Shown: positions 1 through 8,238, counted from the stretch's first letter. The stretch: DNA of 64,000 nucleotides from Thermogladius sp023256015 (GCF_051131135.1 NZ_CP151274.1:868001-932000), one strand, 5' to 3'. The notes: generated from the letters alone by a model not told the origin. Made by a program: numbers and translations.

Positions 1-1
1 A

Positions 2-361
2 CACCTCAAGAGGCTCTACTCAAGGGCCGCCCTCCTACAGGCTACCGCCAGCGACGCGACCTTCATGGAGTCCGTCATCTACAGAGTGGACTCGGTCGCA
101 GAGAAGGTCAGGCACGCCCCTCACGGGTACAGGCCGTTGTTCAATGTTGTGAAAATTGACGAAGAGAAATTGAGGAAGCTCCAGGACTACGACCTATCGC
201 TGGGTGAGCGGGTCACGAGGCTTCTAAGCGAAGTTAAGGAAAGGTCTGGTAAGGCGTCTAGCTTAGACGAAGTACGGGGGCTATTTAACTACGTCTTGGG
301 CGAGCTGGACGAGGTAGAAGCCCTTGTTAATAGCAGGGAGAACTACATCCTGCTACTGTAG
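2..361 (+). CDS. Hypothetical protein, 5' end outside the window (partial)
   Basis: The reading frame is open from the first complete codon at position 2 to a TAG at 359-361, so the true start lies upstream; an internal ATG at 65 is not needed as a start. The visible 119 residues are charged and mostly helical-looking, with a Lys/Glu-rich C-terminal half that could form a coiled coil, and no cysteine motif or membrane segment. I do not recognise the family. The next gene starts 2 nt after the stop, so this is probably the upstream member of the SPFH/zinc-ribbon operon that runs to about 4.1 kb. Function unknown. Confidence 0.6.
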   Translation, partial: HLKRLYSRAALLQATASDATFMESVIYRVDSVAEKVRHAPHGYRPLFNVVKIDEEKLRKLQDYDLSLGERVTRLLSEVKERSGKASSLDEVRGLFNYVLGELDEVEALVNSRENYILLL

Positions 362-363
362 GG

Positions 364-1344
364 GTGGTCCCGACGTCTGGTAGACAAACCAATGTAATAG
401 AGTGGGTTAACCCGGGTCCCGACGACATCCTCTGGGTTTACCCGAGCGAGGACATTAGGTGGGGTAGCGTAGTCGTAGTCCACGAGTACGAAGTAGCCGT
501 CTTCATGAGGGACGGGAAGGTCTACGATGTGCTACCCCCCGGGAGGCACATTGTGACGACGCAGAACATTCCGTTGCTGACAAAGGCGTACAACCTCGTC
601 ATGGGCTACGGCGAGACACCCTTTAAGGCCAGAGTCGTGTTTGTTTCGACCAAGCAGTTTAGGGGTAGGTTTGGCTTATCGACGAGGGTAAAGCTGGGCC
701 CCCGCACCCTCTACATGACCGAGCTTCAGATGTACGGTGACTACTGGTTTAGGGTGGTAGACCCTGTTCTCTTCTTGACCCAGATAGCAGGTTCGGTCCC
801 CTCTCTGACGACGTCTGCGGTCACAGAGTTCTTGAGGTCTTACTTTGTCGAGCTATTCATGCAGGAAATATCGAGGTACACCGCTATAGACGTGTACACT
901 AGTCTCAGGGACATTGAGGTAAAGGTGAAGTCGGGGAACGTCTACGAGGCTTTCAAGAGCAGGGGGCTGGAACTGATCGACGTAAAGGTAGCAGGGGTCT
1001 CCTTACCCCAGTTGGAGAAGATGGAGAAAGAAGACCCAACCTACGGGCTGCCACTGCTGATCGCGATACAAAAGGGCGACGAGGACAAGGTCCTGGAGAT
1101 TATAAGGACTGTGGAGAGCCTCCGAGCCCTGGGAAGGTCGCCGGGTGTTGGGGTACTCGGGGCACTTGTCGCTCTCCCGAGCGTCATGCAGCCGGTTGCT
1201 CAACAGGCACAGCAGCCGAAGGAGGGCAAGCCCGTCATAGAGAAGTTGAGGGAGCTGAAGAAGATGCTAGATGAGGGTTTGATAACTCAAGAAGAGTACG
1301 AGAGAATGAAAAAAGAGCTTCTCGAGGAGTTCAAGAGAGAGTAG
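364..1344 (+). CDS. SPFH-domain protein with C-terminal SHOCT motif
   Basis: 326 residues from a GTG start two bases after the previous stop. Residues about 20-215 look like an SPFH (band 7/stomatin-like) domain of the YdjI/virion-core-like type, including a segment reading VLPPGRHIVTTQNIP. Residues about 287-323 match the SHOCT pattern: a Leu/Lys-rich helix, then LDEGLITQEEYERMKKELL, a short motif found at the ends of many oligomeric or membrane-associated proteins. No transmembrane segment is obvious. Between them lies an Ala/Gln/Pro-rich linker (about 255-285). The two genes that follow encode zinc-ribbon proteins, and proteins of this SPFH type are often encoded beside zinc ribbons. The likely role is a scaffold or oligomeric platform; the substrate is unknown. 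Confidence 0.65.
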   Translation: MVPTSGRQTNVIEWVNPGPDDILWVYPSEDIRWGSVVVVHEYEVAVFMRDGKVYDVLPPGRHIVTTQNIPLLTKAYNLVMGYGETPFKARVVFVSTKQFRGRFGLSTRVKLGPRTLYMTELQMYGDYWFRVVDPVLFLTQIAGSVPSLTTSAVTEFLRSYFVELFMQEISRYTAIDVYTSLRDIEVKVKSGNVYEAFKSRGLELIDVKVAGVSLPQLEKMEKEDPTYGLPLLIAIQKGDEDKVLEIIRTVESLRALGRSPGVGVLGALVALPSVMQPVAQQAQQPKEGKPVIEKLRELKKMLDEGLITQEEYERMKKELLEEFKRE

Positions 1345-1358
1345 CGTGAGGTCCGGCC

Positions 1359-2372
1359 TTGCTGAAGTTTTGGAAGAGCGACCGAGAGAAGTTTGAGGAA
1401 GAGATGAGTAAGGCCTTCGACGCTAGGAACAAGGGGAAGATCGACGACGCGATAGAGCACTTCATGAAAGCCTACGAGATCGCCACCAAGTCTAAAGAGG
1501 AGGAGCTGAGAGGAATCGCAAACTTACCCCTTTCATACGCGTTGGTGTACAAGGCTTTGTCCACAGGCGGACCTAAGGACATCGAAGAGGCCCGGAAGGC
1601 CGTCTCGTCTTTGCCGGCAGAGTCCGAGCTCGACCTGGCTTTACCCAAGAAGGTGAAAGCGGGCGAGCTCGCCGAGGACCTCAAGTACCTAGCCCTACTT
1701 CGCAGCACGCCCGAGATCGACCTGTCAAACCTGTCCAACTACAGTCCCGGGGACGCGTCGAAGATTGAAGAAGTAGGTAAAATATTCGTTTCCGCTGGCA
1801 GCAGGAAGTTCGTTATCGAGGACCTGGTAAAAATCCACGACACTTTCGAGTCTATAGGCTACAAGCTACTGGCTTTCTCAAAGATGATAATCGCTAAACA
1901 GCTGGAGGAGGAGGACCCCGACAAGGCTATAGAGGCCTACTCAGAGGCGCTAGGGTATCTCGGATTGGCCGCTAACGTCGACGAATTTGTTAAAAAAGCG
2001 AATGACAGGATAAACAAGCTTAGCAAGGCCACTCGCTGCTGGGTCTGCGGTAGGCCTATCCAGGGCGAGGAGGTCCACTTTCTATATCTAGACACCTTCA
2101 CAACGAAGTACATCCTCAAGAAGTACAGTGGCGAAGACGAGTTGATGATACGCGAAGGTAAAGTAGCTGTTTGCGCCGTGTGCTACGGCACGATATACAT
2201 GTTGAGCGACAAGATCTCGAAGCGCTACTACGAAAGAGCACTAGAGGAAATGAGGAAGCTCGAAGAGAGGTTGATGGCGCAGATATCGGCTTTAAGGGCC
2301 GAGATCGAAATGCTCAGGGTCTCCGTATCCTCTATTAGAGTGGGGTATAGAAGGAGTGGCCCAGACATTTAA
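1359..2372 (+). CDS. TPR-like helical protein with embedded zinc ribbon
   Basis: 337 residues from a TTG start with GTGAGG about 8 nt upstream. The N-terminal 100 residues are repeat-like helices (for example KAFDARNKGKIDDAIEHFMK) resembling tetratricopeptide repeats, and a second helical repeat lies near residues 165-215. A CxxC pair at Cys227/Cys230 and a second at Cys272/Cys275 form a plausible four-cysteine zinc site. The last 40 residues look like a coiled coil. The 3' end overlaps the next gene by 17 nt, so the two are translationally linked. I do not recognise a named family; a protein-interaction adaptor for the SPFH protein is an inference from repeats and context only. Confidence 0.6.
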   Translation: MLKFWKSDREKFEEEMSKAFDARNKGKIDDAIEHFMKAYEIATKSKEEELRGIANLPLSYALVYKALSTGGPKDIEEARKAVSSLPAESELDLALPKKVKAGELAEDLKYLALLRSTPEIDLSNLSNYSPGDASKIEEVGKIFVSAGSRKFVIEDLVKIHDTFESIGYKLLAFSKMIIAKQLEEEDPDKAIEAYSEALGYLGLAANVDEFVKKANDRINKLSKATRCWVCGRPIQGEEVHFLYLDTFTTKYILKKYSGEDELMIREGKVAVCAVCYGTIYMLSDKISKRYYERALEEMRKLEERLMAQISALRAEIEMLRVSVSSIRVGYRRSGPDI

Positions 2373-3765
2373 ATTAAGGTGCTCTAACTGCGGAGCCCCG
2401 CTCTCCCAGCCTAAGCCCGGTGAGGAGTACGTTAGGTGCGAGTACTGCGGTTACTGGAACAAGATCGTAGACACGCAGAACTACACTTCGCGGCTGCTCG
2501 AAGAAGTCAAGCAGTGGATCTCCAGCATGGTCCCCAGGCAGGTCGTATCCTCGTCTACAGCAGACATGGTCGCAAGGCACCACTTGTTCCAAGCCTACAT
2601 CGTGCCGAGGATAACCCCGAGACTTGCAACAGCTAGAGCGGAGTTCTACAGGACTATAAGCTTAGGCCTAGTCGATATTAAAGGTCTATTGAGAAGGCAG
2701 GAGCCCGGAGACCCAAAGCGTTATTTCGAGGAGTCCTTCAAGCTCTCTGCTTTGAGCGAGCTAGCGGGGTCGGACGAGGACCTAAGCCTCGTGAACACTG
2801 CGACCAGCTACTTCAGCGCAGTAGCCTACATCAACAACGCCCTGGTAAACGCAGCAGGCGAGAACTACTCCGAGGCGGCTAAGAACCTCGAGGAGGCAGC
2901 GAGGGTGCTGGACTCTATAGGCGAACCCAGGATTGCCCAGAGAGTCAAAGCCGTGAGCGGGGTCTACAGAGCCCTCGCGGAAGTCAAAAATAGAGACCCC
3001 ACCGCTTCTTCCACCTTGATCGGGGGCCTCGACGCAGTCGACCCCTCCGACAGGCTCGGTGTCGAAGTAGTGAAGGTCGTAGTGGACTGGTCAAATACGT
3101 GGCTTCAGCACGGTAGAGACCCGTTTGAACCCTACGTCAAGACCGTAGAGTTCATCAAGAGTTACAGGGGGCTGAGCGGCAGGCCGGTCGATGAGGACTT
3201 CGTCGAGCTGTTGAACGAGTACTCGAGGATACACTACGCGAAACTAGGAGCTGGGAAAGTCCGCTACGCGCAGGGGGCAGGGGACGTCCTCGCCCCCTTC
3301 TACCTTTCAAAGGTAACCGTCACGGCTGTGACGGGAGGGCTTTTAAGCAAGAAGGGCGAGATGATAGACTTTAACACTCTGTTACCCGCCTCCACACCCT
3401 TAACACACCCGCCGGTGATAGACGTAGACTTCGTGTCCAAGGCTAAAGGCAAGGACTTGAGAGAGAAGGTAAAAGCCTTCAACACCTCCTGCGTCGAGCC
3501 AGTGGTCAAAGGGCTTAGAGACGACTACCTGAGCTCAAGTCTCCACGTAGTACCGCCGTTGACGCCCAGAAGTGTCGCCGAGAGGTACTACTACGAGTAT
3601 TGGAAAACGTGGGGGCCCAAGTTCAAGGCTACCAATATAGCAGTAGAGGTCGGCGACTTGGTATACGTCCCCGGCGTGTTAAAAGAGGGCTACGTTGAGG
3701 TGTGCGGTGGAGTGATAAGATTGCTTATAAGGGACGCGTCTATGCTGAATAAGGTGGTGGTCTAG
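2356..3765 (+). CDS. Protein with N-terminal zinc ribbon, function unknown
   Basis: 469 residues. The GTG start at 2356 is preceded by AAGG and lies within the end of the preceding gene. Residues 9-31 form a compact zinc ribbon with cysteines at 9, 12, 28 and 31 (CSNCGAPL and CEYCGYW), of the type that follows SPFH proteins in bacteria and archaea. The remaining ~430 residues are mostly helical up to about residue 300 and then mixed, with no membrane segment and no catalytic motif I recognise. Tight packing with the SPFH/SHOCT and TPR-zinc-ribbon genes argues for a shared complex. Function is not assignable from sequence. Confidence 0.6.
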   Translation: MAQTFKLRCSNCGAPLSQPKPGEEYVRCEYCGYWNKIVDTQNYTSRLLEEVKQWISSMVPRQVVSSSTADMVARHHLFQAYIVPRITPRLATARAEFYRTISLGLVDIKGLLRRQEPGDPKRYFEESFKLSALSELAGSDEDLSLVNTATSYFSAVAYINNALVNAAGENYSEAAKNLEEAARVLDSIGEPRIAQRVKAVSGVYRALAEVKNRDPTASSTLIGGLDAVDPSDRLGVEVVKVVVDWSNTWLQHGRDPFEPYVKTVEFIKSYRGLSGRPVDEDFVELLNEYSRIHYAKLGAGKVRYAQGAGDVLAPFYLSKVTVTAVTGGLLSKKGEMIDFNTLLPASTPLTHPPVIDVDFVSKAKGKDLREKVKAFNTSCVEPVVKGLRDDYLSSSLHVVPPLTPRSVAERYYYEYWKTWGPKFKATNIAVEVGDLVYVPGVLKEGYVEVCGGVIRLLIRDASMLNKVVV

Positions 3766-3772
3766 TATACCT

Positions 3773-4099
3773 TTGAGGTACAAACCCCTATACGACTTCC
3801 TGGCGCTAGTGTTCGGCCTCATCGCGGGTATCGCCTCATCGTATAACCTGCCAGCGACTCAGTCCTTGGAGGTTGGACTACTAGTCCTCTCTTTGTGGCT
3901 CACACTAACCGGGCTTCTGTTGGAGAAGGAGCCCTCGGCGTATGTCTCTCGTAGAACCGTTAGGGGCTCACTCGGTGCAATATTGTTCTCTATTTCGTTA
4001 GCGGGCCTCCTGCCTATAGACATGAGAGCGAAGGCTCTTGTGGTTGTTGCGGGGCTCGGCTTTTCTGGGCTATACGCCTACGTGCTCGAGAGAGGCTAA
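3773..4099 (+). CDS. Small membrane protein, hypothetical
   Basis: 108 residues from a TTG start 7 nt after the previous stop. Three or four hydrophobic segments are visible (about residues 8-24, 30-48, 65-82 and 86-104), so it is an integral membrane protein. It is the last gene of the SPFH/zinc-ribbon operon and could be its membrane anchor, which is inference. The 3' end overlaps the convergent minus-strand gene by 30 nt. No family recognised. Confidence 0.5.
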   Translation: MRYKPLYDFLALVFGLIAGIASSYNLPATQSLEVGLLVLSLWLTLTGLLLEKEPSAYVSRRTVRGSLGAILFSISLAGLLPIDMRAKALVVVAGLGFSGLYAYVLERG

Positions 4100-4372
4100 C
4101 CTGGCGGCCTTATTCTTCAGTTTTTCCACGAAGTCGTCCAAATCAGTCGAGATGACGTACAACCCCTCCGGCTGGTACTCTAGAGATGAGCAGTCCGTCG
4201 ACGCGGCCTTCGAGAACAGGGTTATTTTACCGACCAATAAGTTGTCCTCCATCTCGACGCAGAGGACGTATCTAGGTTCTCCCCTCTCGTACAGGATAAA
4301 CAACTTATATTCTCCTTGATCCTCCTCGTAAACCTTGCCGAAAAACTTGCTCAACTTGCTCTTTAGGGACAA
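4070..4372 (-). CDS. Hypothetical protein, 100 aa
   Basis: 100 residues from a TTG start with an AGGTG Shine-Dalgarno core 6 nt upstream; that core overlaps the stop codon of the upstream gene, which indicates an operon. The protein is soluble, mixed alpha/beta and charged, with a Lys-rich N-terminus. It has a central strand-rich segment (RYVLCVEMEDNLLVGKITLF) and no recognisable motif. It overlaps the end of the plus-strand membrane protein gene by 30 nt, tail to tail. Function unknown. Confidence 0.5.
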   Translation of the reverse strand: MSLKSKLSKFFGKVYEEDQGEYKLFILYERGEPRYVLCVEMEDNLLVGKITLFSKAASTDCSSLEYQPEGLYVISTDLDDFVEKLKNKAARLASLEHVGV

Positions 4373-4381
4373 GAATCACAC

Positions 4382-4615
4382 CTAGGCCGCGTCTACAAGC
4401 CTCCTTACGTCGTCCGGCAGGTCCTGCCCCTTCACGACAACGGCTGAGGCCGGAGGTTTTTTCGTCTTGAACGGGAGGACCACGTAGTTCTGCGGGTTGT
4501 TGAAGTCGCCGCTGCTCTTACCCTTCTTACCGAACCTCACTCTGAGTAGTCTAACCTTGACGTAGAATCCGTCGGCTCTCTCGACGTAGATGAACTTGCC
4601 GTGTTTAAGCCCCAT
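4382..4615 (-). CDS. Hypothetical small basic protein
   Basis: 77 residues. An in-frame upstream codon would add 11 residues, but the ATG at 4615 has AAGGTG 7 nt upstream and is preferred. A TATA-like TTTAAAAG lies near 4652-4660 on this strand. The sequence is strand-rich and basic (KHGKFIYVERADGFYVKVRL, then KKGKSSGDFNNPQNYVVLPF), as in a small beta-barrel or nucleic-acid-associated protein, but no family is recognised. Its stop codon overlaps the ribosome-binding site of the next gene (4070-4372), so the two form a bicistronic unit. Confidence 0.5.
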   Translation of the reverse strand: MGLKHGKFIYVERADGFYVKVRLLRVRFGKKGKSSGDFNNPQNYVVLPFKTKKPPASAVVVKGQDLPDDVRRLVDAA

Positions 4616-4689
4616 GGGTAGGCACCTTAAAGTAGTTGATGTATTCAAGGCTTTTAAACAGGCTCCACCGGGTAAATCCGCGGTCTCGC

Positions 4690-5514
4690 CTACTCCCAGG
4701 CGTAGTACCTGCTGACCATGTAGTTAGCCACAAAGCCTGCCAAAATGCCCGCCAATAGACTCGCCGTGTAGTTCACACCGAGCACGATCGTCCCCAAGTA
4801 GACTAGAAGTACTTGCGTAACCAGGCTCGCCGCCGATGAGATGTGGAACTTAAGGAGCCTACCGAGGACCTTGCGGGGCTTCTGCTTCGCTAGGTCTACA
4901 AACGTCCAGCGTTCGTGTAGATTGAAGTTCCACAGCGTACTGGCCTCGAAACCGACGATCGTCGATACAATGGCGTTAGCGATCCCCAGGTAGTACAGTA
5001 GGCTGGCGACAAGAAGGTTCACCAAAGTGCCTGTGAACCCCACGAAACCGAACTTAAACAACCTCAACGGCTCTTTCAAGAGCATTTTAAGAGGCCTCGG
5101 GAGCTTACCGACGACGTAGCTGTACATTGTTGTCATGTCAACCTTGTAGTCCACGTAGACGACGTTGCGGTTTTTTGTCGTTGAGCTGTACTTCCCTGCA
5201 AACCCGAAAACATCGCGCGGGTCGCCGTAGACCCCAACTACGCCTTTTACGCCCCACGCACCGAGGGAGTCGCACACCGGCTTCAAGGGGGATAGAGCTT
5301 TAATAACGATAGTAGCGTCCTCTGTCATCGTGCTAAGCGTTTCAGCGATCTTCGCCGCGTCCTTCTCGCTGACGAACTCGGCTAGGAGAAGGACTTTTTC
5401 CGCGACACCCCTACTATGGAACGAACTAGTTTGGCTGCCCTCAGGGCTGTCTAATCCCCTTTTCTGCGAACAATCGACTTTCACAACCTTAATCGGGGCT
5501 CTTATAGTGCTCAC
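4690..5514 (-). CDS. GtrA-family membrane protein with cytosolic N-terminal domain
   Basis: 274 residues from GTG at 5514; the frame is open further upstream but that part would run through the divergent gene and its promoter. Residues about 140-270 contain four transmembrane helices with the GtrA pattern: FKFGFVGFTGTLVNLLV, then an NFNLHERWTF loop between TM2 and TM3, and a final helix ending SRYYAWE. GtrA-type proteins are thought to help move polyprenyl-linked sugars for surface polysaccharide or glycoprotein synthesis. The N-terminal ~130 residues are soluble and I do not recognise them. A TATA element (GTTAAAATATC, complement of 5541-5551) sits about 30 nt before the GTG, so the mRNA is probably leaderless. 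Confidence 0.7.
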   Translation of the reverse strand: MSTIRAPIKVVKVDCSQKRGLDSPEGSQTSSFHSRGVAEKVLLLAEFVSEKDAAKIAETLSTMTEDATIVIKALSPLKPVCDSLGAWGVKGVVGVYGDPRDVFGFAGKYSSTTKNRNVVYVDYKVDMTTMYSYVVGKLPRPLKMLLKEPLRLFKFGFVGFTGTLVNLLVASLLYYLGIANAIVSTIVGFEASTLWNFNLHERWTFVDLAKQKPRKVLGRLLKFHISSAASLVTQVLLVYLGTIVLGVNYTASLLAGILAGFVANYMVSRYYAWE

Positions 5515-5551
5515 ACCACAGTTTATCAACGGTCGACACCGATATTTTAAC
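5515..5551. promoter_or_regulatory. Compact divergent promoter pair (GtrA gene / uracil-DNA glycosylase)
   Basis: Only 37 bp separate the two start codons. For the plus strand, AGTTTATCA (5520-5528) lies about 26 nt before the ATG at 5552. For the minus strand, GTTAAAATATC (complement of 5541-5551) lies about 30 nt before the GTG at 5514. Each TATA box therefore sits close to the other gene's start, and both transcripts should be leaderless or nearly so. Confidence 0.5.
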
Positions 5552-6193
5552 ATGAACAAGGTGCTCTGCTTGGAAGACAGTTGGGAGAAGCTGATACACG
5601 AGATCGCCTCTTGTACAAAATGCCCGCTCCACTCGAGCAGGAAGAACCCCGTCCCGGGAGAGGGCGACGTGAACTCTCCTGTTCTCATAGTCGGCGAAGC
5701 CCCCGGCAGGACAGAGGACGAGACGGGTAGGCCTTTCGTGGGTGCTGCTGGACATTTTTTGACAGAGCTACTGCATTCCATAGGGGTGGACAGGAGCAAG
5801 GTGTACATAACCAATGTAGTCAAGTGCCGTCCACCAGAAAACAGGGACCCCAGCGACGAGGAGGTCGCAGCGTGCTCGCCTTACCTCGTAAGGCAGATCA
5901 AACTACTAAAGCCCAAGGCTATCATCGCGTTGGGGAGGCACTCGGCGAGGTTCTTGTACCAGTTAGCGGGTCTTAAGTGGACTAGCATGACGCGAGAACA
6001 CGGTAAAGTCAGGTCAGTTGAGATCCTAGGTTTGAAAGTGAAGCTGGTGGCAACGTATCATCCAGCATCAGCCTTGTACAACCCCGGGTTACGCGACGAG
6101 ATCGAGAAGGACTTTAAAGGGTCGATCAGACAAGTGGTCGAGGAGGCCTTCGGTAAGCAGGCTGAAGGCCTTCTCAAGTACATGAAAAAGTAG
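5552..6193 (+). CDS. udg: Uracil-DNA glycosylase, family 4 (iron-sulfur type)
   Basis: 213 residues, typical length for archaeal family-4 UDG. The enzyme removes uracil from DNA as the first step of base-excision repair, important at high temperature where cytosine deaminates quickly. Visible motifs are GEAPG (residues 48-52), GRPFVGAAG (60-67), and HPAS near residue 168, which carries the catalytic-loop histidine. Four cysteines at 21, 24, 92 and 108 match the 4Fe-4S ligands of this family. The ATG at 5552 is chosen because the family starts just before the first CxxC; the longer frame upstream overlaps the divergent gene. Confidence 0.92.
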   Translation: MNKVLCLEDSWEKLIHEIASCTKCPLHSSRKNPVPGEGDVNSPVLIVGEAPGRTEDETGRPFVGAAGHFLTELLHSIGVDRSKVYITNVVKCRPPENRDPSDEEVAACSPYLVRQIKLLKPKAIIALGRHSARFLYQLAGLKWTSMTREHGKVRSVEILGLKVKLVATYHPASALYNPGLRDEIEKDFKGSIRQVVEEAFGKQAEGLLKYMKK

Positions 6194-6202
6194 CCCCTGC
6201 TC

Positions 6203-6268
6203 TCGTATCAGAGTAACACTGACATATCATAGCATGGGCTCAATCTTGCCGGGTAGTCATCATCAAGA
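6203..6268 (-). ncRNA. Candidate C/D box guide sRNA
   Basis: On the minus strand the segment has a C box ATGATGA (complement of 6257-6263), a 13-nt guide, a D'-like TTGA, a spacer, a degenerate C' ATGATAT, a 12-nt guide (GTCAGTGTTACT) and a D box CTGA (complement of 6208-6211). CTTG before C and CGAG after D can pair as a short terminal stem. The order and spacing fit archaeal C/D box 2'-O-methylation guides bound by L7Ae, Nop5 and fibrillarin. D' and C' are imperfect, so this is the weakest of the four candidates. Confidence 0.35.
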
Positions 6269-6339
6269 TATCATATGGTCGTGTTAGTCCTTTATTTACG
6301 TTATAGTGTCGTCGAGAATGTTGGGCGGGCGTGTAGCCG

Positions 6340-6350
6340 GCTTAAATCTA
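6340..6350 (+). promoter_or_regulatory. TATA box of the DNA ligase gene
   Basis: GCTTAAATCTA lies 66 nt before the TTG start of the ligase; transcription would begin near 6370. This leaves a short leader that carries the AAGGTGG ribosome-binding site at about 6392-6398. Confidence 0.4.
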
Positions 6351-6405
6351 TTAACGGCTTTTAGAGAATATTATACTGCGGAAAAAGTAGGCAAGGTGGT
6401 TTTGC

Positions 6406-8238
6406 TTGAGTAGTACGAGTGATCTACCTTTCAAAGTGCTTGCGGACACTTTTGAGTCCTTGGAGAGCATCACCGCCAGGACTCAGATGGTCAATATCCT
6501 AGTCGCACTTTTGAAGAAGACGCCCCCGGAGATCATCGATCGGGTTGTGTACATCATCGAGGAGAGGTTGTGGCCCGACTGGAAGGGCCTGCCCGAGCTG
6601 GGGATAGCCGAGAAGTCGATCATCAGGGCTATTGCTGTAGCAACGGGTCAGAGCGACGACGTAGTAGAGAGAACCGCGAAGACCCTAGGCGACCTAGGCA
6701 AGGCCGCCGAGTCCCTGATCTCAGCTGTGAGAGAGAAGCAGAAGAGAGCTACTTCGCTCTTGTCGTTTGTGACTACTAGGAAGGAGCTGACGGTGTCTAG
6801 GGTCTATGACACGTTTGCCAGGATCGCAATGGCGCAGGGCGAAGGGAGTAAAGACATCAAGATCAGGCTTTTGTCTGGTCTGTTAGCCGAGGCGTCCCCC
6901 AAGGAGGCGAGGTACATAGTCAGGTTCGCCGAGGGGAAGCTGAGGCTTGGTGTAGGCGAGGCAACGTTAATGGACGCCCTGGCGGTAGCCTTCGGGGGAG
7001 GCTCCTTTGCAAGGCCTATTATTGAAAGGGCGTACAACCTCCGGGCAGACTTAGGCGAAGTCGCGAGAGTAGTAGCAACGAAGGGCATTGAGGAACTGAA
7101 GGCTCTTAAACCAGTAGTAGGAATACCGATCAGGCCCATGCTCGCCGAGAGGCACAACAACCCCAAGGAGATACTGGAAAAGGTGGGTGGTGTAGGCTAC
7201 GTCGAGTACAAGTACGACGGGGAGAGGGCGCAAGTACACAAGAAAGGGGACGAAGTAGTGATATTCTCGAGAAGGCTGGAGAACATCACTCACCAGTACC
7301 CCGACGTTGTGGACTACGTCAGGAGGGGCGTCAAAGCGGAGGAGGCTATAGTCGAGGGCGAGATCGTCGCGATAGACCCGGACACGGGCGAGTTCAAGCC
7401 TTTCCAGGAGCTGATGCACAGAAAGAGGAAGCACGACGTACAGTCTGTGGTGAAGGAGATCCCTGTAAGGGTCTACTTGTTCGACTTACTCTACCTCAAC
7501 GGTGTTGACTACACTATTAAACCACTGCCCGAGAGGAGAAGGGCTCTAGAAGAGGTTGTCGAGAAGAACGAGGGTCTTGATATAGCAGAGTACATCACGG
7601 TGAAAAACCCTGTCGAGTTGGAGAAGTTCTTCATGGAGGCCATAAGTGACGGTGCGGAGGGGGTCATGGTCAAGGCTGTCCACAAGGACTCGGTCTACCA
7701 GGCTGGTACACGTGGTTGGCTGTGGGTCAAGTTCAAGAGGGACTACAGGAGCGAGATGATAGACACGGTAGACCTCGTCGTGGTCGGGGCTTTCTACGGC
7801 AGGGGCCGTAGGGGCGGTAAATTCGGCGCCCTGCTCATGGCTGCGTACAACGAGGAGAAGGACGTCTTCGAGACCGTCTGCAAAGTGGGTAGCGGCTTCA
7901 CAGACGAGGACCTGAACCAGCTACCCGACCTACTTAAGCCCCACACCGTGGACAAAAAGCCGGCGCGGGTGGTCTCGAACATCGAGCCAGACGTCTGGGT
8001 TGTACCAAAGCTGGTCGCCGAGATAATAGGTGCCGAGCTAACCCTTTCACCGCTCCACACTTGCGCGGTGGGCAAGGTCAGGGCTGATGCCGGTATCTCT
8101 ATAAGGTTCCCACGCTTCATCAGGTGGAGAGACGACAAGGGCCCCGAAGACGCCACCACCTCAAACGAGCTCGTCGAGATGTACAAGAACCAGTTGAAGA
8201 AAATAGTCGAGAAGCCCGGGGAAGGGGAAGCTACCTAA
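6406..8238 (+). CDS. lig: ATP-dependent DNA ligase, archaeal type
   Basis: 610 residues, the usual size for crenarchaeal replicative ligase. It joins nicks during Okazaki-fragment processing and repair. The N-terminal DNA-binding domain (about 1-230) is followed by the nucleotidyltransferase domain with motif I YKYDGER, where Lys269 is the adenylated residue, motif III VYLFDLLYLNG, motif IV DGAEGVMVK, motif V WLWVKFKRDY and a C-terminal OB domain. The TTG start at 6406 is supported by AAGGTGG about 7 nt upstream. A short T run after the following linker (8254-8258) may end the transcript, or it may continue into the GPN GTPase gene 40 nt downstream. Confidence 0.95.
   Translation: MSSTSDLPFKVLADTFESLESITARTQMVNILVALLKKTPPEIIDRVVYIIEERLWPDWKGLPELGIAEKSIIRAIAVATGQSDDVVERTAKTLGDLGKAAESLISAVREKQKRATSLLSFVTTRKELTVSRVYDTFARIAMAQGEGSKDIKIRLLSGLLAEASPKEARYIVRFAEGKLRLGVGEATLMDALAVAFGGGSFARPIIERAYNLRADLGEVARVVATKGIEELKALKPVVGIPIRPMLAERHNNPKEILEKVGGVGYVEYKYDGERAQVHKKGDEVVIFSRRLENITHQYPDVVDYVRRGVKAEEAIVEGEIVAIDPDTGEFKPFQELMHRKRKHDVQSVVKEIPVRVYLFDLLYLNGVDYTIKPLPERRRALEEVVEKNEGLDIAEYITVKNPVELEKFFMEAISDGAEGVMVKAVHKDSVYQAGTRGWLWVKFKRDYRSEMIDTVDLVVVGAFYGRGRRGGKFGALLMAAYNEEKDVFETVCKVGSGFTDEDLNQLPDLLKPHTVDKKPARVVSNIEPDVWVVPKLVAEIIGAELTLSPLHTCAVGKVRADAGISIRFPRFIRWRDDKGPEDATTSNELVEMYKNQLKKIVEKPGEGEAT

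Noticed and set aside
5330..5551. N-terminal extension of uracil-DNA glycosylase
   Set aside because: It runs antisense through the GtrA-type gene and does not match the family; the ATG at 5552 matches the family start.
4690..5823. 377-residue version of the GtrA-type protein starting at 5823
   Set aside because: The N-terminal ~103 residues would be antisense to the uracil-DNA glycosylase, and the divergent promoter pair puts the start near 5514.
7794..8186. Long minus-strand open frame inside the DNA ligase gene
   Set aside because: It is a shadow of the ligase frame; the plus-strand protein has all ligase motifs and the antisense product has none.
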